Part shown: in pieces, positions 1-5,404 of the stretch | Layout of the letters: each line of letters starts with the position of its first letter | How positions within the stretch are numbered: the stretch's first letter is position 1 | Source of the DNA: Pseudolysobacter sp. | GTDB taxonomy: Bacteria; Pseudomonadota; Gammaproteobacteria; Xanthomonadales; Rhodanobacteraceae | DNA length: 5,404 bases | NCBI GenBank assembly: GCA_025351985.1 | Contig: JANXUW010000298.1 | Location: forward strand, 1 to 5,404 | Direction of reading: 5' to 3' | Position numbers and translations under genes: made by a program | Notes under the pieces: generated by a model | Databases searched by the model: none | What the model was told of the DNA's origin: nothing | Seen by the model: the letters and a program-made list of their open reading frames with translations, nothing else

Positions 1-562
1 GCAACCGGCGGATCTGCGTCGCCGAAATATCCAGCGGTGTGACCGGCAGATGGAACACCGCGCCCGCCGCACGCGTCGTCAGGATCTGCGCCGCAGCCAC
101 CTCGCGCGTCCGCACTTGCGCTTGGAGGTCCGCGCCGAGTGTTGCGGCCGGGCCGGGGCGCGTGAGCACCACGATATGCGCGAGATCGAACAATTCCTGC
201 CAGCGATGCCAACTCGGCAACCCGGCAAACGCATCGGCACCGAGCAATAAAATCAACGACCGCTGCGGACCAATCTCGGCACGCAGCTCGGTCAGCGTAT
301 CGACGCTGTACGACGGACCGGCACGACGCAGCTCGCGCAGGTCGATGTGCAGGCGTTGTTGTCCGGCCAGCGCGGCGCGCAATATGGCGACGCGCTGCGC
401 GGCGTTCGCGACGGGCGCGGGTCGATGTGGTGGCTGATTGGCGAGCAGCAAATGCACATCGGCAGCGAGCGCCTCGGCGGCTTCCCACGCCACGCGCAAG
501 TGACCGAGATGGATCGGATCGAAGGTGCCACCGAGCAAGGCGAGAGGCCGCTGCGCGCTCAT
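1..562 (-). CDS. nadD: Nicotinate-nucleotide adenylyltransferase, C-terminus missing (off the left edge)
   Basis: Transfers AMP from ATP to nicotinate mononucleotide, giving deamido-NAD, the shared step of de novo and salvage NAD synthesis in the cytoplasm. 187 complete codons are visible from the ATG at 562. Residues 11-21 read GGTFDPIHLGH, the nucleotidyltransferase phosphate-binding motif with its two key histidines. NQPPHRP (42-48) and PSYSVDTL (83-90) are typical of bacterial NadD, followed by GADAF (108-112) and LPSWHRW (115-121). ISATQIR (179-185) is the C-terminal ATP-binding signature. E. coli NadD has about 28 residues after that motif, so only the last part is lost at the window edge. 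It starts 10 bp after the holA stop and shares the holA-nadD order of enteric bacteria, where rsfS and rlmH often follow. No frame damage is seen. Confidence 0.96.
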   Translation of the reverse strand, partial: MSAQRPLALLGGTFDPIHLGHLRVAWEAAEALAADVHLLLANQPPHRPAPVANAAQRVAILRAALAGQQRLHIDLRELRRAGPSYSVDTLTELRAEIGPQRSLILLLGADAFAGLPSWHRWQELFDLAHIVVLTRPGPAATLGADLQAQVRTREVAAAQILTTRAAGAVFHLPVTPLDISATQIRRL

Positions 563-570
563 GGGATTCG

Positions 571-574
571 CCTC
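571..574 (-). promoter_or_regulatory. Ribosome binding site of nadD, overlapping the holA stop
   Basis: GAGG on the minus strand lies 8 bases before the nadD ATG and shares bases with the TGA of holA (TGAGG). This arrangement fits translational coupling and supports the ATG at 562 as the start. Confidence 0.65.
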
Positions 575-1592
575 AGCTCGCGAGCAGACGCGCCGCACGC
601 GGTTGCGCCATCGCCACGAGCAGACGTTCAAGTTCGAGCCACGCGTCACCGGCACCGCGCCCCTTGCTGATGCGGTCGATGCGCGTCGCCTGGCGCAGGC
701 AGCGTTCCCAATGGCCGCGATCACTGCGAGTCAATGCCTTGCGATACAAACCTTCGCGCGCTGGCCAGACACGCTCGCTGCGAAACGCCGCGGCAAGATT
801 GGCCGATTGCGCCGACAAGCGCGCGAGCAATTGCAATTGATTCAGGATCCAGCCGAGCAGCGGCGGCACTTGTTCGCCTTCTGCACGCAGGCCGGCGAGA
901 ATGCGCAGGCAACGCTCGCCGTCGCCGCTGCACGCCGCATCGGTGAGCTTGAACGCATCAAAACGCGCGCTGTCGGCGACGAGGTCTTCCATCGCCGCGA
1001 CATCGATCGTGCCGGGTCCGCGCAGCAACACCAGCTTGTCGATTTCCTGCGCGGCCGCGAGCAGATTGCCTTCCACGCGCTCGGCCAACAACGCCGCCGC
1101 ATCGCGATTCGCCTTGAGGCCGCGCGCCGCCAAACGCTGCTCGATCCACGCCGGCAATTCAGCGAGCTTGATCGGCCAGCACGGCACGAACAATCCGACC
1201 TTTTCGAGCGCCGCTACCCACGCCGTTTCATGCGCCTTGCTCCACTGCGTGCTGGTGATCAGCAAGACGGTATCGGGCGGCGGATTTTCGCAATATTCGA
1301 TGATCGCGGCGGCACCATCCTTGCCGGGTTTACCGCTCGGCAGGCGCAGATCGATGACCTTGCGCGTGGCAAACAACGACATCGCCGAGGCCGCCATGCT
1401 GAGTTCGTTCCAGTCGCCGTTGGCTTCGAGATCGATCACTTCGCGTTCGGTGAATCCGAGTGCGCGAGCGCGCACGCGAATCGCGTCGGCGGCTTCGAGC
1501 AACAGCAGATGTTCCTCGCCGGCAAGCAGATACACCGGTCGCAGCGTGTCGCCGGCGAGGTGTTTGTGCAGTTGCGCGAGCGTGATCGACAT
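573..1592 (-). CDS. holA: DNA polymerase III subunit delta
   Basis: Clamp-loader subunit that binds and opens the beta sliding clamp as part of the gamma/tau complex at the replication fork. 339 residues, close to the 343 of E. coli. Recognisable parts: N-terminal LRPVYLLAGEEHLLLLEA (17-34), LFATRKVIDLRLP (73-85), middle-domain RVEGNLLAAAQEIDKLVLL (172-190), DSARFDAFKLTDA (207-219), and a C-terminal collar domain with SKGRGAGDAWLELERL (309-324). The start at 1592 gives the usual family N-terminus, with about 19 residues before the PVYLL strand, but I see no good Shine-Dalgarno upstream; a TTTTTT run lies in the 40-bp gap after lptE, so translation may depend on coupling. The TGA stop overlaps the ribosome binding site of nadD. 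There are long open frames on the opposite strand here, which I take as GC-driven shadows. Confidence 0.95.
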   Translation of the reverse strand: MSITLAQLHKHLAGDTLRPVYLLAGEEHLLLLEAADAIRVRARALGFTEREVIDLEANGDWNELSMAASAMSLFATRKVIDLRLPSGKPGKDGAAAIIEYCENPPPDTVLLITSTQWSKAHETAWVAALEKVGLFVPCWPIKLAELPAWIEQRLAARGLKANRDAAALLAERVEGNLLAAAQEIDKLVLLRGPGTIDVAAMEDLVADSARFDAFKLTDAACSGDGERCLRILAGLRAEGEQVPPLLGWILNQLQLLARLSAQSANLAAAFRSERVWPAREGLYRKALTRSDRGHWERCLRQATRIDRISKGRGAGDAWLELERLLVAMAQPRAARLLAS

Positions 1593-1632
1593 GCGACGAA
1601 AAAACGTTGACTACGATACCGGACCTATCACA

Positions 1633-2139
1633 TCAGTGCGCGGCAGCGGCCTTGCCCACGGCCTCGATGCGGCGCATCACCGACTGCACCATGTCGCGCT
1701 GCATCTGACGCTTGAGTTCGTCCTGTTCGACGCCGATGCCGAGTGCCTGGGTATCGTCGAAAGTGAAATCGCGCGTGAGTTCGACGACCTGTTTCGCCAC
1801 GACGATCTTGCCTTCGGAATTCACGACTTCGAGCTCGACGTGATAGACCATGACGAATTCGCGCACATGCTGGGCGATGCCGACCGATGAAACTTCCGGG
1901 CTGATCGTGACTACCGGCAACTTGAGTTCGGCGATGCCGTCACCCGGTTTCTGCTCGATCGTGGCACCCGAACGGCGCAACGCATCTTCGATGTTGCGCT
2001 TGAGCGGACTGAACGGATCCGCCGATACGACGATCACGCGCTGCATGCCCGGTGGCAGCTGCGCCTCGCCGCGCAACTGGAATCCGCAGCCGACCAGCGC
2101 CAATGCGAACAGGGATAACAGCGACAGTCTTTTCAACAT
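1633..2139 (-). CDS. lptE: LPS-assembly lipoprotein LptE
   Basis: Outer-membrane lipoprotein that plugs and helps fold the LptD barrel, the last station of lipopolysaccharide export to the cell surface. 168 residues. The N-terminus MLKRLSLLSLFALALVGC is a classic lipoprotein signal: two positive charges, a hydrophobic core and the lipobox L-V-G-Cys18. Gly at +2, not Asp, fits sorting to the outer membrane. After it comes CGFQLRG, typical of the family, then REFVMVYHVELEV (93-105) and a C-terminal helix with RQMQRDMVQSVMRRI (144-158). The frame extends upstream to an ATG at 2253, but the signal peptide sets the start at 2139; the Shine-Dalgarno there is weak (GGA about 9 bases upstream). It is somewhat shorter than the E. 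coli protein (about 193 residues). It precedes holA by 40 bp, as in other gammaproteobacteria (older name rlpB). Confidence 0.93.
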   Translation of the reverse strand: MLKRLSLLSLFALALVGCGFQLRGEAQLPPGMQRVIVVSADPFSPLKRNIEDALRRSGATIEQKPGDGIAELKLPVVTISPEVSSVGIAQHVREFVMVYHVELEVVNSEGKIVVAKQVVELTRDFTFDDTQALGIGVEQDELKRQMQRDMVQSVMRRIEAVGKAAAAH

Positions 2140-2175
2140 GGGGAATTCCGAAGCGACGATTACGATGGGTGGCGA

Positions 2176-2206
2176 ATGATAACGTCTGGCGCGGTTTCTG
2201 TGTGAC
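2176..2206 (-). promoter_or_regulatory. Possible weak promoter upstream of lptE
   Basis: On the minus strand TATCAT (2176-2181) matches the -10 consensus at five of six positions and lies about 37 bases before the lptE ATG. The best -35 candidate, GTCACA (2201-2206), matches four of six at a long spacing of 19. The 132-bp gap before lptE leaves room for a promoter serving lptE-holA-nadD, but the evidence is thin. Confidence 0.22.
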
Positions 2207-2271
2207 CCACGCCAAATGTGAACCGCTCCGAGGTCTGGCGTCGAATCCGGCAACCCGTTGGCCAGCGTGGC

Positions 2272-2832
2272 TCAGCGCGGCCAGAGCCAGCCGAAAACCG
2301 CGGCTGTAATCAGCGCATAGATCAATCCGTCGATCACGTACTTGAAGACGCTGCGCCACGGATGTCCCCACCAGATTCCGTTCGGCAACGAGCCCGCAGC
2401 GTATGCCATGAATGCAGCCAATGCCATGGTGTGGAACACAACGGAAAATTGCGCCGTCGCGCCCAACACCGGGCTGACAAGGCACGCGCACAGAAACGAA
2501 ACAAAAAGGCAGAACAAAAACCACTGTCCGAGCGACGCACCCATGTTCATCGGGCCGGGCTGGCGCAGGAAAATCGTGCCGACCGGGCCGTGTTTGAATT
2601 TCTCCTGCGTCTCCGGCTTTTTCAATGCCTCGGGATTGCAGTAAGGAATCATGTACGTGCCGGCGGCGGGGTTGCCCTTGCGGATCGCCGCACTGACTTC
2701 CTCCTCGTTGGAGAAGCCGTGGTAATCCGGCACGTGCCAGAATTTCAGCAGCATGTTCAGCACGCTGCTGGCGAAAAAAACGAACACGGCGGAAAGCAGG
2801 ATCGGCAACCAAAGTTGTGCGAGCGAGACCAT
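2272..2832 (-). CDS. Conserved membrane protein of unknown function, four predicted membrane segments
   Basis: 186 residues, start fixed by a good GGGGAG site and stop TGA at 2272. I do not recognise a named family, although the sequence resembles unnamed four-helix membrane proteins found in diverse bacteria. Predicted membrane segments: about 7-29 (after LWLP), 101-121, 128-148 and 165-184. Between the first two lies a polar loop of about 70 residues with HGFSNEEEVSAAIRKG (38-53), GTYMIPYCNP (58-67) and HGPVGTIFLR (81-90), followed by GPMNMGASLGQW (93-104). The short last loop has WWGHPWR (154-160). There is no signal-peptide cleavage motif, lipobox or catalytic motif I can defend. It sits 281 bp after leuS and 132 bp before lptE, a position where E. 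coli has no gene. Location in the inner membrane is inferred from hydrophobicity; no function is proposed. Confidence 0.88.
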   Translation of the reverse strand: MVSLAQLWLPILLSAVFVFFASSVLNMLLKFWHVPDYHGFSNEEEVSAAIRKGNPAAGTYMIPYCNPEALKKPETQEKFKHGPVGTIFLRQPGPMNMGASLGQWFLFCLFVSFLCACLVSPVLGATAQFSVVFHTMALAAFMAYAAGSLPNGIWWGHPWRSVFKYVIDGLIYALITAAVFGWLWPR

Positions 2833-2839
2833 GTCAGAA

Positions 2840-2845
2840 CTCCCC
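2840..2845 (-). promoter_or_regulatory. Ribosome binding site of the membrane-protein gene
   Basis: GGGGAG on the minus strand lies 7 bases upstream of the ATG at 2832. It is the clearest Shine-Dalgarno site in the window and fixes this start codon. Confidence 0.75.
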
Positions 2846-2868
2846 AGTCGGATGGTCCGCGGAGTCTA

Positions 2869-2887
2869 CTCGTGGTCGATTCACGAG
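2869..2887. other. Small inverted repeat upstream of the membrane-protein gene
   Basis: CTCGTG (2869-2874) and CACGAG (2882-2887) form a 6-bp stem with a 7-base loop, 37 bp upstream of the start codon at 2832. It could be an operator or a 5' UTR hairpin, but a repeat this short also arises by chance. No T-run follows it. Confidence 0.25.
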
Positions 2888-2907
2888 GGAATCGCCGGTG
2901 TTTGAGC

Positions 2908-2939
2908 CGTCATCCCAGCGCAGGCTGGGATCCAGTTCT
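2908..2939 (+). repeat. REP-like hairpin unit, left arm
   Basis: The unit begins CGTCATCCCAGCGCAGG and ends GGGATCCAGTTCT. It folds into an 8-bp stem, ATCCCAGC (2912-2919) with GCTGGGAT (2924-2931), around the loop GCAG. The GTCAT...GGATCCAG format resembles dispersed intergenic palindromes common in proteobacterial genomes. It is an exact reverse complement of 3017-3048. Confidence 0.8.
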
Positions 2940-3016
2940 TGCTATACGTTCGAGGTACCGCAGCAAGATCGAATGCGCTAGGAAAATCACGCGCCGCGAT
3001 TGGGCTGACGAGCGAT

Positions 3017-3048
3017 AGAACTGGATCCCAGCCTGCGCTGGGATGACG
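3017..3048 (-). repeat. REP-like hairpin unit, right arm
   Basis: This is the inverted copy of the left arm with no mismatch over 32 bp. The internal stem pairs 3025-3032 with 3037-3044 around the loop CTGC. Similarity stops abruptly at both ends (2907 against 3049, 2940 against 3016), which marks the unit boundaries. Confidence 0.8.
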
Positions 3049-3070
3049 AGCAAAACCGGATGGCGGCGAT

Positions 3071-3106
3071 TTCCCCGCTCCCGCTCCCCGTTCCCCGTTC
3101 CCGCGG
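3071..3106. repeat. Short GC-rich tandem array next to the leuS stop
   Basis: On the plus strand the units read CCCCGCT, CCCGCT, CCCCGTT, CCCCGTT and CCCGCGG (3073-3106), i.e. six- to seven-base units with one exact adjacent duplicate. On the coding strand it appears as runs of GGGGAAC and GGGGAGC starting about 8 bases after the leuS TAG. It has no reading frame of its own and no hairpin followed by a T-run, so I do not call it a terminator. Similar purine-rich heptamer arrays occur between genes in xanthomonad genomes, as far as I recall. Confidence 0.65.
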
Positions 3107-3113
3107 TCCGTCC

Positions 3114-5404
3114 CTAAACCACGATATTGACGATTTTGCCTGGCACGACGATGATCTTTTTCGGCACGGCACCGGCCAGGAAACGAATCACGTCGGCTTG
3201 CGTCAATGCCGCCTGCTCGATCTCTTCACGTGACGTGTTCACCGCTACTTCGATCTGTGCGCGCAGCTTGCCGTTGATCTGCACCGCGAGCGTGATCGCA
3301 TCTTTTTTCAGCGCCTCGGCATCGAATGTCGGCCATGCACGCGTGATGATCGCCTCGGCATGGCCAAGATGCTGCCATAGCGCGTGACAGATATGCGGCG
3401 TGATCGGATTGAGCAACAGCACGATCGCCTCGAACGCTTCGTGACGCACGGCGCGGCCCTGATCGCTCATGTCGTCGAATTTGGCGAGTGCGTTAAGCAA
3501 TTCCATCAGCGCCGCGATCGCGGTGTTGAACGACAGGCGCCGGCCAAAATCGTCAGACACCTTGGCGATGGTTTCGTGCAGCTGGCGACGCAAGGTTTTC
3601 TGCGCGGCATTCAAAATCGCCGGATCGACTTCGGGATGATCCGGCTGCGCGACGTGCGCATGCAGGTCGCGCCACAGGCGCCGCAGGAAACGCGACATGC
3701 CTTCGACGCCGGCCTCGCGCCAGTCCAGCGAATGCTCGGGCGGTGCGGCAAACATCGAAAACAGGCGCACCGTGTCGGCGCCGAATTTCTCGACCATCGT
3801 GACCGGATCGATGCCGTTGTTCTTCGACTTCGACATTTTCTCGATGCCGCCGATCTGCACCGGCTGTTTGTCGCTGATCAAGGTGGCACCGACAACACGA
3901 CCTTTGTCGTCGCGCGCGATTTCCACTTCGCTCGGGTTGAACCAATGCTTCGCGCCGTTGGCTTCCTCGCGATAAAACGTCTCGGCGATCACCATACCTT
4001 GGCACAGCAGATTGGTCGCCGGTTCGTTGCTGTTCACGAGGCCCGCGTCGCGCAGCAGCTTGTGATAAAAGCGGAAGTACAACAAATGCAAAATAGCGTG
4101 TTCGATACCGCCGACGTATTGATCGACGGGCAGCCAGTAATTGGCGCGCTCGTCCACTTGCGCCTGCGCGCCGGGACTCGTGTAGCGCGCGTAATACCAG
4201 CTCGACTCCATGAACGTATCGAAGGTATCGGTTTCGCGCTCGGCCGGACCGCCGCATTGCGGACACGTGGTCTTGCGCCACTCGGGATCGGCCTTGATCG
4301 GCGACTGCACCCCACTGAAAGCAACGTCTTCGGGCAGCACCACCGGCAGTTGATCTTCCGGTACCGGCACCGCATCGCAGTTGGCGCAATAGATGATCGG
4401 AATCGGGCAACCCCAATAACGCTGGCGGCTCACGCCCCAATCGCGCAGGCGGAAATTCACGCGACGCTGGCCTTTGCCTTCGCGCTCGAAACGCGCCGCG
4501 ATCGCATCGAATGCGCTGCGGAAATCCAGGCCGTCGTATTCGCCGGAATTGACCAGCGTGCCGTAGTCGGTCTTGCAAAGCATGGTTTGCGCAGCCGTCA
4601 ACTCTAATCGTGTTCTATCGATAGATGGCTGCAGCGGAACAAGTTCGGGATGTTGAACCTGACCAAGCAAAATTTCTAATTCGTCTTCTAATTTCTTCTC
4701 AATATCAGGCTTGATCACATACTTAACTGGCACGCCATATTTGAATGCGAATTCGAAGTCGCGCTGGTCGTGTCCGGGCACCGCCATGACCGCGCCGGTG
4801 CCGTAATTCATCAGCACGAAATTCGCGATCCAGACCGGAATCTTTTCGCCGCTGAGCGGATGGATCGCGTCGATGCCGGTGTAGATGCCTTTCTTTTCCT
4901 GCGTGTCGAGATCGGCTTCGGCCGTGCCGCCGCGGCGACATTCTTCGATGAACGCAGCGACCGCGGGATTGTTTTTTGCGGCTTGCAACGCCAGCGGATG
5001 TTCCGCCGCCACTGAGACAAATGTCACGCCCATCAGCGTATCGGGGCGCGTCGTGAACACCGTCAGCGGCTCGGCAGCGCCGTCGACCGCAAACTCGATT
5101 TCCAATCCTTCCGAGCGTCCGATCCAGTTGCGCTGCATGGTCTTGACCGCGTCGGGCCAGCCCGGCAGATGATCGAGTTCGTCGAGCAATTCCTGCGCGT
5201 AGGCGGTGATCTTCAAGAACCATTGCGGAATTTCGCGACGCTCGACCAAGGCGCCCGAGCGCCAACCGCGGCCGTCGATCACTTGCTCGTTGGCGAGCAC
5301 GGTCTGGTCGACCGGATCCCAGTTCACGACCGAATTCTTGCGATACACCAGGCCCTTCTTGTACAGCCGCGTGAACATCTGTTGTTCCCAGCGGTAATAC
5401 TCGG
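3114..5404 (-). CDS. leuS: Leucyl-tRNA synthetase, N-terminus missing (off the right edge)
   Basis: Class I aminoacyl-tRNA synthetase that charges tRNA-Leu in the cytoplasm. The frame is open to the window edge: EYYRWEQQ precedes the Met at 5378, so that Met is internal and about 130 residues, including HIGH, lie outside. Numbering from that Met, I see: a degenerate zinc-1 region (19-50) without the cysteines of E. coli; the CP1 editing domain with TTRPDT (109-114) and [16 protein letters not shown] (192-207, including the conserved editing Asp); a CXXC pair (331/334 and 372/375) that could bind zinc; [12 protein letters not shown] (312-323); [18 protein letters not shown] (382-399); KMSKS (514-518, nt 3825-3839); the anticodon-binding domain; and the C-terminal domain ending PGKIVNIVV and TAG. 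Compared with E. coli LeuRS as I remember it, the CP1 domain carries about 32 extra residues within 216-276, encoded by AT-rich DNA. The frame stays open, so the gene looks functional. Identification is certain; the total length is an estimate. Confidence 0.98.
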   Translation of the reverse strand, partial: EYYRWEQQMFTRLYKKGLVYRKNSVVNWDPVDQTVLANEQVIDGRGWRSGALVERREIPQWFLKITAYAQELLDELDHLPGWPDAVKTMQRNWIGRSEGLEIEFAVDGAAEPLTVFTTRPDTLMGVTFVSVAAEHPLALQAAKNNPAVAAFIEECRRGGTAEADLDTQEKKGIYTGIDAIHPLSGEKIPVWIANFVLMNYGTGAVMAVPGHDQRDFEFAFKYGVPVKYVIKPDIEKKLEDELEILLGQVQHPELVPLQPSIDRTRLELTAAQTMLCKTDYGTLVNSGEYDGLDFRSAFDAIAARFEREGKGQRRVNFRLRDWGVSRQRYWGCPIPIIYCANCDAVPVPEDQLPVVLPEDVAFSGVQSPIKADPEWRKTTCPQCGGPAERETDTFDTFMESSWYYARYTSPGAQAQVDERANYWLPVDQYVGGIEHAILHLLYFRFYHKLLRDAGLVNSNEPATNLLCQGMVIAETFYREEANGAKHWFNPSEVEIARDDKGRVVGATLISDKQPVQIGGIEKMSKSKNNGIDPVTMVEKFGADTVRLFSMFAAPPEHSLDWREAGVEGMSRFLRRLWRDLHAHVAQPDHPEVDPAILNAAQKTLRRQLHETIAKVSDDFGRRLSFNTAIAALMELLNALAKFDDMSDQGRAVRHEAFEAIVLLLNPITPHICHALWQHLGHAEAIITRAWPTFDAEALKKDAITLAVQINGKLRAQIEVAVNTSREEIEQAALTQADVIRFLAGAVPKKIIVVPGKIVNIVV
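4254..4388 (-). other. Putative zinc-binding CXXC pair within LeuS
   Basis: Residues 331-334 (CANC) and 372-375 (CPQC), numbered from the Met at 5378, form two CXXC knuckles 37 residues apart, just after the RYWGCPIPI motif and before the [15 protein letters not shown] motif. The spacing and chemistry suit a structural zinc site. As I remember E. coli LeuRS, the equivalent segment has no such cysteines, while several other bacterial LeuRS do. Metal binding is inferred, not shown. Confidence 0.6.
4578..4727 (-). other. AT-rich in-frame insertion-like segment inside the leuS editing domain
   Basis: This part of leuS encodes roughly residues 218-267 (numbered from the Met at 5378), between FEFAFKYG and [16 protein letters not shown], both of which look like normal LeuRS. 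I count 57 G+C in the 140 bases 4601-4740 (41%), against 39/60 at 4741-4800 and 35/60 at 4501-4560. Its codons include TTA three times, CTT three times, AGA, ACA and TCT; I found no TTA or AGA in the flanking codons I read on either side. The encoded peptide begins with a charged, probably helical stretch ([15 protein letters not shown]) and continues with a Pro/Gln-containing linker. E. coli LeuRS has about 29 residues between the matching KYG and NSGE; here there are 61. The boundaries are approximate. It could be an inserted element, a segment from an AT-rich donor, or a rapidly evolving surface loop. Confidence 0.7.

Larger units (their letters stand above)
2908..3048. repeat. Compound inverted-repeat element (paired REP-like units)
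   Basis: Two 32-bp arms (2908-2939 and 3017-3048) are exact reverse complements of each other, separated by a 77-bp spacer (2940-3016). Each arm also contains its own hairpin. The element lies in the 281-bp gap between leuS and the membrane-protein gene. This layout matches a REP doublet (BIME-like) or a small non-autonomous element of the kind linked to RAYT transposases. I see no transposase and no clear target-site duplication. The spacer has no convincing gene or promoter. The hairpins lack a following T-run, so they are poor intrinsic terminators, though such structures can stabilise upstream mRNA. Confidence 0.8.

Noticed and set aside
1593..1632. Terminator between lptE and holA, suggested by the TTTTTT run.
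   Set aside because: No stable GC-rich stem precedes the T-run, and the 40-bp gap fits an operon.
525..1890. Long plus-strand open frames (361 and 329 codons) opposite holA and lptE.
   Set aside because: They lie antisense to clearly identified genes, have Arg/Ala/His-rich shadow composition and show no recognisable domain. Long antisense frames are expected in GC-rich coding DNA.
2140..2253. Upstream start at 2253 for lptE, giving 38 more residues.
   Set aside because: The added residues would place a polar Arg-rich stretch before a clear lipoprotein signal peptide, so the ATG at 2139 is preferred.
1940..2812. 290-codon minus-strand frame spanning the membrane protein and the start of lptE.
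   Set aside because: It overlaps two better-supported genes in another frame, and its Arg-rich composition without membrane or signal features marks it as a shadow.
2940..3016. Promoter within the spacer of the inverted repeat (TATAGC with TTGCTG on the minus strand).
   Set aside because: The -35 match is three of six and the spacing of about 14 is too short.
2908..3048. Intrinsic terminator for leuS formed by the hairpins.
   Set aside because: Neither hairpin is followed by a T-run on the minus strand, and the structure is better explained as a dispersed repeat.
3384..4607. 407-codon plus-strand open frame opposite leuS.
   Set aside because: It is the antisense shadow of well-conserved LeuS sequence, rich in Arg and His, with no family resemblance. 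It also has no separate ribosome binding site that I can see.
1..5404. CRISPR array, tRNA or rRNA gene, insertion-sequence transposase, toxin-antitoxin or phage-defence genes.
   Set aside because: I saw no regularly spaced repeats, no RNA-gene signatures and no proteins of these types; nearly all of the window is accounted for by housekeeping genes.

Overview
The window is chromosomal DNA from a high-GC gammaproteobacterium, most likely of the order Xanthomonadales/Lysobacterales. The grounds are the conserved leuS - lptE - holA - nadD gene order, the protein sequence character (for example the NWDPVDQTV and GRGWRSG forms in LeuS), and the repeat-rich intergenic DNA. This placement is inference from remembered family sequences, not from a search. 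Every gene lies on the minus strand, so transcription runs from high to low coordinates.

Layout in transcription order. The window opens inside leuS (leucyl-tRNA synthetase; its N-terminal part, including the HIGH signature, lies beyond position 5404), which ends at 3114. A gene-free stretch follows (2833-3113). It holds a short GC-rich tandem array next to the leuS stop and a 141-bp element made of two perfect 32-bp arms in inverted orientation, each arm a REP-like hairpin. Next come a 186-residue unnamed membrane protein (2272-2832), a 132-bp gap, the outer-membrane lipoprotein gene lptE (1633-2139), holA (DNA polymerase III delta subunit, 573-1592) and nadD (nicotinate-nucleotide adenylyltransferase), which runs off the left edge about 28 codons before its expected end.

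The genes do not form one pathway. They are a conserved housekeeping cluster: tRNA charging, lipopolysaccharide export, replication clamp loading and NAD synthesis. lptE, holA and nadD are packed with gaps of 40 and 10 bp and are probably co-transcribed. The membrane protein and the repeats separate leuS from them.

The most unusual signal is inside leuS. A stretch of about 135-150 bp in the editing (CP1) domain has about 41% GC against about 58-65% immediately on either side. It uses codons (TTA, AGA, ACA, CTT) not seen in the flanking codons I checked. It makes the protein about 32 residues longer than E. coli LeuRS at that point while keeping the frame open. No clearly new multi-gene system is visible.
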